DNA from: Allobosea sp. BK604
GTDB lineage: Bacteria > Pseudomonadota > Alphaproteobacteria > Rhizobiales > Beijerinckiaceae
Length of the DNA: 64,000 bases
Direction of reading: 5' to 3'
Assembly: GCF_004341515.1 (NCBI RefSeq)
Contig: NZ_SLZF01000010.1
Location: 62,001-126,000, forward strand
This document shows positions 26,150 through 34,858 of the stretch, piece by piece. Numbering within the stretch: the stretch's first letter is position 1; every line of letters starts with the position of its first letter. Made by a program: the position numbers and the translations under genes. The notes beneath the pieces were generated by a model, which saw only the letters and a program-made list of their open reading frames with translations, did not search any database and was not told the origin of the DNA.

Positions 26150-27846
26150 TTGAAGTACCGCCGCATCAATTCCGGATCCCGCATGAGCGCGCCGGGCTCG
26201 CCCTCGGCCAGCGCCTTGCCTTCGTCGAGATAGACCAGGTGATCACAGGCGTTACGGATCGCCTCGAGATTGTGCTCGATGATGCAGATGGCGCGATTGC
26301 GGGCCGCGAGCTGGCGCAAGAGATCGATGATCTTCTGCATGGCCGCGCCATCGAGGCCGGATAGCGGCTCGTCGAGCAGCAACACCTCGGCATCGGTGGC
26401 GATGAGCCGCGCGACGACCAGGAGCTTCTCCTCGGCATAGGAGAGGTCCTCGGCCAGATCCATCGCCCGGTCGCCGAGACCGATAAACGCGAGGATCGCC
26501 ATGGCCCTGGCAGTATTGGCCGCGTCCTCCCGACGCACGGCGAAGGGTCTCAGGAACAGCGCCGAGAGCCGGTCGCCGCTCTGGCGCGGCAGTGCCACGA
26601 GCACGTTTTCCAGCACCGACATCCTGGTGAAGAGCCGCAGGTCCTGGAAGGACCGCGCGATACCGGCACGGACGAGCTCGTGCGGCCGCAGCCTTGTCAG
26701 CAGCTTGCCGCGAAAGCGGATCTCCCCGCCATCGGCAACGAGAAAGCCGGTGAGGAGATTGAAGGCCGTGGTCTTGCCGGCGCCGTTGGGCCCGACGAGG
26801 CCGGTGATCCGGCCGCTCGCCAGATCGACGTCGAGCGAGGAAATCGCCACGATCCCGCCAAAGCGCTTATTGAGGCCGACCGCGGACAGGGCCGAGCCTT
26901 CGCGCGCCGCAAGCGGGACGATGGCGCCCATGGCGGGTGGGGCCCCGTCGGGCATGTTGCGATGCGGCGCCTTTTTTCCGCCCCGTTTCGGTTCGCGCAG
27001 CAGGCCTTCCGGCCGGAAGACGAGGAAGAGGATGAGGACGAGCCCGTATATGAGAAGGCGGAGCTGGCCGGCCATGCCCTGCGGCAGATCGATGAAGGCA
27101 AGCCCCGCGGGGAGCAGGACCAGGATGGCTGCCCCGAGCACGGAGCCGAGAAGATTGCCCGTTCCTCCGACCACCACCATCGAGAGGATCAGGACGGTTT
27201 CGCTGACCTGGAAGCTGTCGGCCCCGACATAGGAGAGGTAATGGGCGAAGAGCGAGCCGGCGACGGAGGCGAGGGCGGCGGAGAGGCCGAAGACGCCGAC
27301 CTTGAGATAGAAGATGTTCTTGCCGACGGAAGCTGCCGCGCTTTCGTTCTCGCGCATGGCCCGCAGCGCCCGCCCGAACGGCGAATTCCCGACGTGATAG
27401 GCGACGGCGAAGCAGAGGGCGGCGGCCAGTGCAGCGATGGGCAGGAAGCGCGCCGGCCCGCCGAAGGCGTGCCCCAGGATCGTCAGCGGCGGCACGCCCG
27501 AGATGCCGGAGGCTCCGCCGGTCAGGCCCGTCCAGTTCAGCATCACGTCGATGGCGATGACCTGGAGCGCCAGCGTGGTGATGATGAGATAGATGCCGGA
27601 GACCCGGAGCGAGGGCAGGGCGATGGCGAGCCCGATCGCCCCTGTCAGGACGATCGAGGCGATGAGGGGCAGCGGGAAGGGCCAGCCGAGCCTGAGCGTC
27701 AGCAGCGCCGTCGCATAGGCACCGACCGCATAGAAGGTGGCGTGGCCGAAGGCGAAGAGCCCGGAGAAACCGATCAGCAGATTGAAAGAGGTCGCAAGGA
27801 TCGCATAGAGGCAGATCATCACGCCGATATGGAGCACGAGATCCAT
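26146..27846 (-). CDS. Fused Liv-type permease and ATPase (LivM-LivG)
   Basis: The 566-residue protein joins two usually separate subunits. Residues 1 to about 290 are a LivM permease with eight or more helices (GFSGLFAFGHATFYAVGAYA early on). After a basic linker (PKRGGKKAPHRN) residues ~325-566 form a LivG ATPase with Walker A GPNGAGKTT, a divergent signature LSYAEEKLL and Walker B VLLLDEPLSGLD. The DNA shows one uninterrupted frame and no internal stop. It pairs with LivH and LivF. Fusions of this kind occur in other proteobacteria. Confidence 0.92.
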   Translation of the reverse strand: MDLVLHIGVMICLYAILATSFNLLIGFSGLFAFGHATFYAVGAYATALLTLRLGWPFPLPLIASIVLTGAIGLAIALPSLRVSGIYLIITTLALQVIAIDVMLNWTGLTGGASGISGVPPLTILGHAFGGPARFLPIAALAAALCFAVAYHVGNSPFGRALRAMRENESAAASVGKNIFYLKVGVFGLSAALASVAGSLFAHYLSYVGADSFQVSETVLILSMVVVGGTGNLLGSVLGAAILVLLPAGLAFIDLPQGMAGQLRLLIYGLVLILFLVFRPEGLLREPKRGGKKAPHRNMPDGAPPAMGAIVPLAAREGSALSAVGLNKRFGGIVAISSLDVDLASGRITGLVGPNGAGKTTAFNLLTGFLVADGGEIRFRGKLLTRLRPHELVRAGIARSFQDLRLFTRMSVLENVLVALPRQSGDRLSALFLRPFAVRREDAANTARAMAILAFIGLGDRAMDLAEDLSYAEEKLLVVARLIATDAEVLLLDEPLSGLDGAAMQKIIDLLRQLAARNRAICIIEHNLEAIRNACDHLVYLDEGKALAEGEPGALMRDPELMRRYFK

Positions 27847-27849
27847 GGC

Positions 27850-28719
27850 TTACCTCTTCAATCCGGAGAAGAGGCCCTGCGGCCTGACCAGCATGACCAG
27901 GAAGAGCAGGACGAAGGCAATCGAGTTCTGCCATTCGGTCGGGATCTTCCAGAGGCCCAGGCTTTCGACGAGGCCGACGAGATAACCGCCGGCGATCGCG
28001 CCGGGGATCGAGCCGAGCCCGCCCACCACCGCGACGACGAAGGCTATGAAGACGGGGTTGAAGCCCATGGTCGGCGTCGCGCCTTCGTTGAGCAGGGTGA
28101 ACACGGCAGCGATGGCCGAGACGGCCGAGCCGATGGCGAAGACCACCAGCGAGATGCGATCGGTATCGATGCCGACGATGCGGGCCATGTCGCGATTGTC
28201 GCCGAGCGCCAGGATCGCCTGGCCATAGCGGGTGCGCCTGAGAAATAGGGTCAGGATGGCGGCGACCGCGACGACGGCGGCGATCTGACCGAGTTGCAGG
28301 GCGGTGACATAGACCGGCCCCAGTATAAAGATCGGGGCGGTGAACTCGGGAATGGTCTGCACGCTCGGCGTGAAGGCCAGCGTGAGGAGGCTGTCGAGTA
28401 CGATCGACAGCGCCAGCGACAGGATCAGCACGGAATGCGATGACATTCCGCGTGCCTCGAACGGCCGATAGGCCAGTCCGTAGACGGCAGCACCGGCCAG
28501 CGCCGCGCCGGCGACGCCGATGGCGGCGCTGATCGCCAGCGGAAGGCCGGCCGCGGATGCTGCGAGCCAGGCGGCATAGGCCGCAACGGCATAGATCGGC
28601 CCGTAGGCGAAATGCACGATCCGCGTCGTGCCGAAGATCAGGCCGAAGCCGAGCCCCAGCAGCGCATAGCGGCTGCCATTGCCCAGCCCGTTGACCAGGA
28701 GTTGCGCAAAGAGGTCCAC
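27850..28719 (-). CDS. livH: Branched-chain-type ABC importer permease LivH
   Basis: The 289-residue permease has about eight helices and the LivH start (LVNGLGNGSRYALLGLGFGLIFGTTRIVHFA). The conserved GFNPVFIAFVVAVVGGLGSIPGAIAGGYLVG loop near residues 205-235 contacts the ATPase. It follows the binding-protein gene by 14 bases and precedes the fused livM-livG by 3, so the four genes are one unit. Confidence 0.93.
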   Translation of the reverse strand: MDLFAQLLVNGLGNGSRYALLGLGFGLIFGTTRIVHFAYGPIYAVAAYAAWLAASAAGLPLAISAAIGVAGAALAGAAVYGLAYRPFEARGMSSHSVLILSLALSIVLDSLLTLAFTPSVQTIPEFTAPIFILGPVYVTALQLGQIAAVVAVAAILTLFLRRTRYGQAILALGDNRDMARIVGIDTDRISLVVFAIGSAVSAIAAVFTLLNEGATPTMGFNPVFIAFVVAVVGGLGSIPGAIAGGYLVGLVESLGLWKIPTEWQNSIAFVLLFLVMLVRPQGLFSGLKR

Positions 28720-28733
28720 GCTGAGGCGAGCCG

Positions 28734-29960
28734 TCAGTTGATCTCGGCGAAATTCTGGAATTTCGCCTCGCCATTCGTGACCTTGAAGATGCCGACGCGC
28801 TTCAGCCCGGTTCCGTCGGGCTTGAAGGTCATGTCGCCGCCATAGACGCTCGGCACCTTGGGGTTGGCGAGAAGAGCGGCCCGGATACGCTCACCGGTGA
28901 AATAATCGCCACCTTGTGCGCGCGATCGCTTGATCGCCTCGCAGATGACGTGGATGCCCTCGTAGTAATTCGCGGCGTAGACCTCGGGGTTGTCGTTGAA
29001 GCGCTTGCGGTATTCCGCCGCGAAGCGCTGGGGCCAGGGGTCGGAGGCATTGGGATTGAAATAGTCGGAGGCAAAGATGTAGCCCTCGGAATGGGGACCC
29101 GCGACCTTGCCGATATCGGCGGTGTATTCGACGCCGATGATCGGCTGCTTCATGCCGAATTCGCGCGCCCGCTTCATCACCAGGCCCGGTCCGGGGGAGA
29201 ACTGCCAGACAGCGAGGAAATCCGCATTGGTGTTGCGCAGCTTCGCCATTTGCGTGTCGATGTTCGAGGCGTTCGACATGGCCTGCTCGGTCGCGGTGAT
29301 CTCGCCGCCATACGCCTTCCAGTCCGCCTCGGCGGCGCGGATCAGGCTTTGACCGTCATCGGTCACCGCCGCCATCTGCGCCATTTTCTTGAAGCCCATC
29401 TGCTTGGGCACCGTCAGCACGGCACGGGCGACGACCGAGGCCACCGAGCGGTTGTGGTAGAGATATTTGAACGGGCCGACGAGCGCGTCAGTGACCGAGC
29501 CGCCGTCGAGCATGAAGATCTTGTGCTCCTCGCCGATCGGAGCAACGGCAAGCCCGACCGCGGAATAGGACAACAGGACCGCCTGGATATCGTAGCGGGC
29601 GCGAAGCCGCTGCATTGCATCGACGCCGACGCGCGGCACGCCCTGATGATCCTCGATGGCGGCTTCGACCTTGATGCCTTCGACGCCGCCGGCCGCGTTG
29701 ATCTCCTCGACCGCCATCTGGATGGCGCGCTGCATGACGAGCGCGTTCCAGTTGCCCTTGTCGGTGAGGCCGAGCAGCGCACCGATCCGGAACACGGGCG
29801 GGTCCTTCGGCGGCTCGGCGGCATAGGCCCGGCCCGCGAACGCCATGGCCGGCGCCAGTGCGAGCATCGATGCCACGCTGCGCCGAGATGGTGCCTTGGC
29901 GGGCGCCGGCGGCGCGCCGTCGGTGACCGCGTGCTGAAGCGGAAGCGTGTTCGTCGTCAT
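28734..29960 (-). CDS. livK: Liv-type periplasmic binding protein
   Basis: The 408-residue product is a type I periplasmic binding protein of the leucine/amide family. The mature part opens with VFRIGALLGLTDKGNWNALVMQRAIQMAVEEINAAGG and has the YHNRSVASVVARAVL and YAANYYEGIHVICEAIKRS blocks. The N-terminus has a twin-Arg motif (SRRSVASMLALAPAMAFAGRAYA), suggesting Tat or Sec export. ATG 29960 has GGGAGG upstream; the longer frame to 30095 is rejected. It lies 143 bases after the TctC gene and begins the Liv unit. Confidence 0.9.
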   Translation of the reverse strand: MTTNTLPLQHAVTDGAPPAPAKAPSRRSVASMLALAPAMAFAGRAYAAEPPKDPPVFRIGALLGLTDKGNWNALVMQRAIQMAVEEINAAGGVEGIKVEAAIEDHQGVPRVGVDAMQRLRARYDIQAVLLSYSAVGLAVAPIGEEHKIFMLDGGSVTDALVGPFKYLYHNRSVASVVARAVLTVPKQMGFKKMAQMAAVTDDGQSLIRAAEADWKAYGGEITATEQAMSNASNIDTQMAKLRNTNADFLAVWQFSPGPGLVMKRAREFGMKQPIIGVEYTADIGKVAGPHSEGYIFASDYFNPNASDPWPQRFAAEYRKRFNDNPEVYAANYYEGIHVICEAIKRSRAQGGDYFTGERIRAALLANPKVPSVYGGDMTFKPDGTGLKRVGIFKVTNGEAKFQNFAEIN

Positions 29961-30103
29961 GCCGCATCCTCCCGGATACTGATTTCGTTGATCCAGCCCC
30001 TCTGTGGAGGCGTTTGCCGCACGTCGCTCCGGATTGATCGGCGTGTCGATGTCGGGGCGGGCGGCGTGCGCGTGGCCGGCCAGGTGCCGTTGCACGGCCG
30101 TCT

Positions 30104-31063
30104 TCAGCGCTTCTTCATGCCCGCGGTGGCCAGTACCTCGTCCACGATCGGCGCCTGCGCCTTTAGGGCGCTCAGGAATTCGGCGCCGGTCATCGCGTTC
30201 GGCATGATGGTGAGCTGCTTCATCGTCGCGAGGAGTTCGGGATCCTTGCCGGCGACGATGATAGCCCTTTCCAGCCGCGCCTTGAGCTCCGCCGGCACGG
30301 CCGCGGGACAGGCGAAGCCGAGCGGCACGACGCTGGAGGCGTTGAAGCCCAGATCCTTCAGCGTCTGGACGTCCGGATAGTTGGGCCAGCGGTTGGCCGT
30401 CGCCGAGGCGAGCAGCCGGAGCTGCTTGCCCTCGATCAGGGAGACCATGTCGGGCGGGGTCTGCAGCACGATGTCGACATGGCCGCCGACCGCCTGCGCC
30501 ACGGCCTCCGGCTGGGTGTTGGCCGGAACGAAGCGGAATTTCGCGCCCGTCAGGGTGCCGAGCTGCACCATGGCGATGCCGTTCATGATCGCACTGGCCG
30601 ACCAGGTGATCGGCCGCGTCTTGCCGAGTTTGATGAGGTCGTCGACGGTCTTGATCGGGGAGTTGGCGGCGATCCCGATGCCGAAATAATTCTCGGCGAC
30701 GCTGCCGAGGAAGCTGAAGCTGTCCCAGGTGTAAGGCACGGTCATCACATGCGGGAAGACCAGCAGTCCTCCGACATTGACGAGCCCGATGATCGAGCCG
30801 TCGGCTTTCGAGGCGGCAAGTTCGGCGAAGCCGGTGAGACCTGCGCCGCCGAGCACGTTCTTGACCTGTACGGGAACGCCGAGCTCGCGGCTCAGCACCT
30901 TGGCGACGCCGCGCGCGACCGAATCCGCAGAGGAGCCCGGGCCAACCGCGACGATAATGGTGATGTCACGCGTCGGCCATGCCTGGGCGCGGACCGGCAG
31001 CGGGCTTGCCACCACGCATGCGGCGAGCGCGCCAGCGGCTTTCAACAGTTCCCTGCGCTTCAT
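30104..31063 (-). CDS. tctC: TTT importer periplasmic binding protein TctC (second copy)
   Basis: The 319-residue protein begins MKRRELLKAAGALAACVVAS, a twin-Arg-type signal, and continues with the Bug fold (WPTRDITIIVAVGPGSSADSVARGVAKVLSREL). It differs widely from the first TctC in this region, so the two importers probably take different acids. Its membrane subunits are encoded upstream on the same strand (tctB-tctA), an order opposite to the first set. A regulon site lies 24 bases before its start. Confidence 0.9.
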   Translation of the reverse strand: MKRRELLKAAGALAACVVASPLPVRAQAWPTRDITIIVAVGPGSSADSVARGVAKVLSRELGVPVQVKNVLGGAGLTGFAELAASKADGSIIGLVNVGGLLVFPHVMTVPYTWDSFSFLGSVAENYFGIGIAANSPIKTVDDLIKLGKTRPITWSASAIMNGIAMVQLGTLTGAKFRFVPANTQPEAVAQAVGGHVDIVLQTPPDMVSLIEGKQLRLLASATANRWPNYPDVQTLKDLGFNASSVVPLGFACPAAVPAELKARLERAIIVAGKDPELLATMKQLTIMPNAMTGAEFLSALKAQAPIVDEVLATAGMKKR

Positions 31064-31087
31064 GCGTTTCCCCTGGGTTTTGATTTT

Positions 31088-31099
31088 TGAATTGTTTCA
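31088..31099. promoter_or_regulatory. LacI-2 regulon site 4 (second tctC and liv unit)
   Basis: TGAATTGTTTCA, within a TTGAA-N4-TTCAA dyad, lies between tctA and the second tctC; identical over 14 bases to the thioesterase site. Confidence 0.65.
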
Positions 31100-31152
31100 A
31101 AATTGGCATGGGCCGGCCCGGCGCACAAGCGGATCAATGCCTGTTTTTCTTC

Positions 31153-32643
31153 CTAGCCATCCTCCCGCAGGACGAGCTTGCGATGCGGCAGCAGTCCGAG
31201 GACAAGGAAGAGGGCGGCGATGCAGAGCAAGCCGGTCGAGAGCGTGCCGGTCACGAAGATCGAGATTTCGCCACCCGAGATCGTCAGCGCCTGGCGCACC
31301 GAGCGCTCGAGGATCGGGCCCAGCACGAAGGCCAGGATCAGCAGCCCAAGATCGAAATTCATCTTGCGCAGGAAATAGCCGAGGAAGCCGAAGATCACGG
31401 CGACCAGGATCGCGGTCGTGCCGCCCGACGCATACACACCGATGACGCACATCAGCATGATCAACGGCGAGAGATAGGCGCGGGGAATGTCGAGGATCTT
31501 GATGAGCGGCCCGATCAACGGAAGATTGAGCAGCAGCAGCATGACGTTGCCGATATACATCGAGGCGATCAGCCCCCAGAACACCTCCGGCTGGCGCTCG
31601 ATCATCGCGGGCCCCGGCGCGACGCCATGCATCATGAAGGCCGTGAGCAGGATGGCGGAGACCGCATTCGAGGGCAGTCCCATGCAGAGAAGCGGCAGGA
31701 GCGCGCCCGAGCTGCCGGCGTTATTGGCGGTTTCGGGGCCGGCGACGCCTTCGACCGCCCCCTGGCCGAACTCCTTGGGATATTTGCAGAGCTTGCGCTC
31801 CAGCGCATAGGAGAGGAACGAAGCCAGCATGGCGCCGCCACCCGGGAGAACGCCGACGGCGAAGCCCAGTACCGTGCCGCGCGCGACGGGTGCGACCGAT
31901 CGGCGGGCTTCTTCCTTCGTCGGCAAATAGCCGAAGAAGCTCTTGGGAGGCTTGATGATCTTGAGCTTTTCCAGCGGCTGGCGCGCCATGGTCAGGATTT
32001 CGGAGAAGCCGAACAGTCCGATGGCGAGCGGCGTCAGGTCGATGCCGCCGGTCATGTCGATGCTGCCGAAGGTGAGCCGCGGCGCCAGCGTCATCGGGTC
32101 TGCGCCGATGCAACCGAGCGTCAAGCCGAAGCCGACCATGAGCAGCGCCTTGAGCAGCGGCCCGCCGGAGAAATAGGTGACAGCCGCGAGGGCCGCGAGC
32201 ATCAGCGCCGCATATTGCGCCGGCCCGAAGGCGAAGACGATCTTGGCGAGGGGCGGCGACAAATAGGACATCGCGACCGTGCCGACCGTGCCGGCAATGA
32301 AGGAGCCGACGGCCGCGACCGTCAAAGCCGCGCCGGCCCGGCCTTTGCGGGCCATCATGTAGCCGTCGAGGCAAGTGACGACCGAGGATGCCTCGCCCGG
32401 GATGCGCAGCAGCACCGAGGTCGCCGTGCCGCCATAGGCGACCCCGTAGTAGATGCCGCAAAGCATGATCAAGGCTGGCGTCACGTCGAGATTGGCGCTG
32501 AGCGGCATGAGGATGGCGATGGTCGCGAGCGGGCCGACGCCAGGCAGGATGCCGATGACCGTACCGAGGAAGGTGCCGATGAAGCAGTAGAGGAGGTTTG
32601 TTGGCGTGGTGACCGTCGAAAAGCCGAGCAGGAGATTGTCCAT
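31153..32643 (-). CDS. tctA: TTT importer large membrane subunit TctA (second copy)
   Basis: The 496-residue protein has the TctA blocks GILPGVGPLATIAILMPLSA, GIYYGVAYGGTATSVLLRIPGEASSVVTCLDGYMMARKGRAG and [21 protein letters not shown]. It is the main membrane subunit of the second tripartite tricarboxylate transporter. tctB ends 9 bases before it. The C-terminal VLGLLPHRKLVLREDG is polar and cytoplasmic. Confidence 0.93.
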   Translation of the reverse strand: MDNLLLGFSTVTTPTNLLYCFIGTFLGTVIGILPGVGPLATIAILMPLSANLDVTPALIMLCGIYYGVAYGGTATSVLLRIPGEASSVVTCLDGYMMARKGRAGAALTVAAVGSFIAGTVGTVAMSYLSPPLAKIVFAFGPAQYAALMLAALAAVTYFSGGPLLKALLMVGFGLTLGCIGADPMTLAPRLTFGSIDMTGGIDLTPLAIGLFGFSEILTMARQPLEKLKIIKPPKSFFGYLPTKEEARRSVAPVARGTVLGFAVGVLPGGGAMLASFLSYALERKLCKYPKEFGQGAVEGVAGPETANNAGSSGALLPLLCMGLPSNAVSAILLTAFMMHGVAPGPAMIERQPEVFWGLIASMYIGNVMLLLLNLPLIGPLIKILDIPRAYLSPLIMLMCVIGVYASGGTTAILVAVIFGFLGYFLRKMNFDLGLLILAFVLGPILERSVRQALTISGGEISIFVTGTLSTGLLCIAALFLVLGLLPHRKLVLREDG

Positions 32644-32652
32644 CGCGCGGCC

Positions 32653-33144
32653 TCAGCGGGTGGCCAGGCGGAGCACGAATTCATCGAGCGGCCCGAGCGG
32701 CACCTGCGTCTCGAGCAGGTAATTGAAGCCGAGGACGCCCAGGAGACCGAGCAGGATCCCGTAGACGAGCGCGCCCTTCCAGCTTCGCCCTTCCGCGCCC
32801 CAGCACAGCGCGAGGACGAGGACGACGCTCATCAGAATGAAGCCGAGCCAGGCCGAAGCCAGAACAAGGAAGGGCAGAGCGAGGGCGTAGGCCCAAAAGT
32901 TGCGCTTCTCGGTTGGGCCAAGCTCCTGTTCCGGTTCCGCTTTTGCCTCCTCCGTGGCGAGGCCGGGGAATGCGAAGAGAATGGCGGCGAGCACGCAGCA
33001 GAACGCTGTCGTCAGCATCGGAAACAGGCCCGGCCCGGGGCCGAAAAGATCCCACATGTCGAGAGTCCGCGCCTGCCAGAAGAAAGCCAGGCCCAGGATG
33101 AGCGCGACAAGGAATGTCACGCGGTCAAGCGACATCCGCAGCAT
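32653..33144 (-). CDS. tctB: TTT importer small membrane subunit TctB (second copy)
   Basis: The product is 163 residues from ATG 33144, which has GGGAG 7 bases upstream; an in-frame ATG at 33198 is less likely. Four membrane helices and the TctB motif LFGPGPGLFPMLTTAFCCVLAAIL are present. A charged segment near residues 64-78 (TEEAKAEPEQELGPTEK) separates the two halves. It heads the tctB-tctA pair and has a regulon site 68 bases upstream. Confidence 0.87.
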   Translation of the reverse strand: MLRMSLDRVTFLVALILGLAFFWQARTLDMWDLFGPGPGLFPMLTTAFCCVLAAILFAFPGLATEEAKAEPEQELGPTEKRNFWAYALALPFLVLASAWLGFILMSVVLVLALCWGAEGRSWKGALVYGILLGLLGVLGFNYLLETQVPLGPLDEFVLRLATR

Positions 33145-33211
33145 TCGGGGCTCCCTAGTCCCGGCGCCGCCTATCGCGTGCCCCAGCAGGGGCATCACCC
33201 GGCGACATTAT

Positions 33212-33223
33212 TGAATGCTTTCA
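33212..33223. promoter_or_regulatory. LacI-2 regulon site 5 (tctB-tctA)
   Basis: TGAATGCTTTCA, identical to the crotonase-unit site, marks the right-hand end of the cluster. Confidence 0.65.
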
Positions 33224-33732
33224 TTGGGGCATTATCGGATTTTGCTGTCAACCCGCGAGGGCCCGCGGTGAGAGCGCTCCGGCTTGGTCTATCGGAGTAG
33301 TTTGGGGGACGTGGTTGCCCGCCCTGGCTCTTCCCGACCCGTACCAACCGTGGCCTTACGCAGACCAGACAGCAATTGTCCGCGCTCGCAGCGATTGGGA
33401 ACCGCGCGTTGCGCACGAGCGAGCGCTGAATTGGGCATGCATCATCGAGGAACGTCTCGGCAGGAGACTTTTGGCCGATAGCTCCCGCTCGCTGGAAACC
33501 AGCCGCCACCCACAGGATCGAATGTCTGCCAACGCCCGGCCCAACAGTATTTTACCACGTTTAACGCGCGGGGGCCCGCGTTCATGCCTAATCTCTTCTC
33601 GAACCGGCGTCTCAATGGGGCCACGCCGTGATGCTGTCGCACCCGCGCGCGGTCGCCGCCTTCATCGAGATTGCCGATGCCGACATCAGCCCGAATCTCT
33701 GAACGCATCATCATTCATTCAAGGAGAGAACC
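33224..33732. other. Long intergenic region, possible gene remnants
   Basis: No intact gene is convincing in these ~500 bases. A short + frame near 33585-33630 starts MPNLFSNRRLNGATP and stops, and another from 33631 encodes about 23 codons (MLSHPRAVAAFIEIADADIS...). The first resembles the opening of old-yellow-enzyme-type oxidoreductases, but this is weak. A longer + frame from 33315 is poor in composition and runs into the DJ-1 gene out of frame. AAGGAG at 33721-33726 belongs to that gene. Confidence 0.4.
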
Positions 33733-34419
33733 TTGACCAAACATGTCCTGTTCATCGTCACCAACGCTGCCGTCATTGGCCCGCACAATCGCAAGACCGG
33801 GTTCTTTTTTGCCGAGGTCGCCCATCCTTTCGATGTGCTCGACAAGTCGGGAATCGCGGTAGAATTCGCATCCCCCGCCGGGGGATGGACGCCGTACGAT
33901 GCATATGACGAGAAAGATCCGGCCCAGAAGGCGTTTATCGAGAGCAAAGCCTTTCGCCGATTGAATCGTAGCCGCAAACTATCCGAAGTGGACGCTGCGG
34001 ATTATGACGCCATCCTGGTGCCCGGCGGTCTCGGACCCATGGTCGATATTCAGCACAATGCGGACGTCCAAAAGGCGATCGTGCGCGCCTGGAGCACGGG
34101 CAAGCTCGTCGCCGCCGTGTGTCACGGCCCGTGCGCGCTGCTCGGGGTGGACCTCGGCGACGGCACGCCGTTCGTGCGTGGCAGAAAGCTCACGTCCTTT
34201 TCCAAGAAGGAAGAATATGACTATGCCCGCGAGGATGTGCCCTATGAACTCGAGGATGCGCTAAGGGCAGAGGGCGCCGAGTTTTCGTCAACGTCCAATT
34301 GGCAACCTCATGTCGTGGTCGATGGCCGCCTCATCACCGGCCAGAATCCCGCCTCTGCAGGGCCATTGGCGAAAGAGCTGGTTGATGCCCTCGAGCATGC
34401 GCGCGCGTTGGCAGCCTAG
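33733..34419 (+). CDS. DJ-1/PfpI-family protein (class I glutamine amidotransferase-like)
   Basis: The 228-residue product has the DJ-1/PfpI catalytic layout: Glu28 (FFAEVAHPF) and nucleophile Cys130 with His131 in AAVCHGPCALL. The wide YDAILVPGGLGPMVDI segment precedes it. Members act as glyoxalase III, chaperones or deglycases, mostly in protection against reactive carbonyls. The start is TTG 33733 with AAGGAG seven bases upstream, an unusual but well supported choice. A monooxygenase-fold gene follows at 36 bases on the same strand. Confidence 0.88.
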   Translation: MTKHVLFIVTNAAVIGPHNRKTGFFFAEVAHPFDVLDKSGIAVEFASPAGGWTPYDAYDEKDPAQKAFIESKAFRRLNRSRKLSEVDAADYDAILVPGGLGPMVDIQHNADVQKAIVRAWSTGKLVAAVCHGPCALLGVDLGDGTPFVRGRKLTSFSKKEEYDYAREDVPYELEDALRAEGAEFSSTSNWQPHVVVDGRLITGQNPASAGPLAKELVDALEHARALAA

Positions 34420-34455
34420 CCTCGACGCAGCGGCGACCTCCCGCGGAAATGACCT

Positions 34456-34758
34456 ATGTCCAATCCGGTGAAAATCGTTGCGGTCCTGGCCCCCCGGCCA
34501 GGCAAAACGGAAGAGCTGCAGGTATTGCTCGAGGGCTTGGCGGCTGCGAGCCGCACCGAGCCGGGGAATCTTCGATGGGATGTCTGGCAAGAGCAAGGCG
34601 CGGACAAGCGTTTTGTTCTCGACGAACTCTACACCGACAACGCAGCGGCCATTGCGCACCGCGAAACGCCGCATTTCCAGGACTATCTCAAGCGGGTCGG
34701 AGGTCTTGCCGAACGGTCCGCGCTGACACTTGATCCCTTCAATCTAGGCCAAGTCTAA
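34456..34758 (+). CDS. Antibiotic-biosynthesis-monooxygenase (ABM) fold protein, putative quinol monooxygenase
   Basis: The 100-residue protein is one ABM domain: VKIVAVLAPRPGKTEELQVLLEGL at the start, EPGNLRWDVWQEQGADKRFVLDELY in the middle, and HFQDYL near the end. These small dimeric proteins oxidise quinols or polyketides without cofactors, or act as auxiliary stress proteins. It is probably co-transcribed with the DJ-1-family gene. The role is inferred only from the fold. Confidence 0.82.
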   Translation: MSNPVKIVAVLAPRPGKTEELQVLLEGLAAASRTEPGNLRWDVWQEQGADKRFVLDELYTDNAAAIAHRETPHFQDYLKRVGGLAERSALTLDPFNLGQV

Positions 34759-34858
34759 CGAAGCCAAGTCTAAAAATCTGCACCAGCTCGGTTAGGCACG
34801 ACCGTCGCGATCGACCTGATGGCAAGCAATACGGACTGCCCGCACGGAACGGACCCGC

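Noticed and set aside
26680-28248. 522-codon + frame opposite livM-livG and livH
   Set aside because: No family features; it is explained by codon bias of the liv genes.
33270-33279. GAGAGCGCTC resembling the LacI-1 operator
   Set aside because: Only 10 of 12 bases match, there is one copy, and no gene with a matching role is close.
31087-33300. 737-codon open frame on the + strand opposite tctA-tctB
   Set aside because: It is a high-GC shadow rich in Glu, Arg and Gln with no domain, and the opposite strand carries clear TTT genes.
33315-33908. 197-codon + frame before and into the DJ-1 gene
   Set aside because: It overlaps the DJ-1 gene out of frame, has no motif and poor composition.
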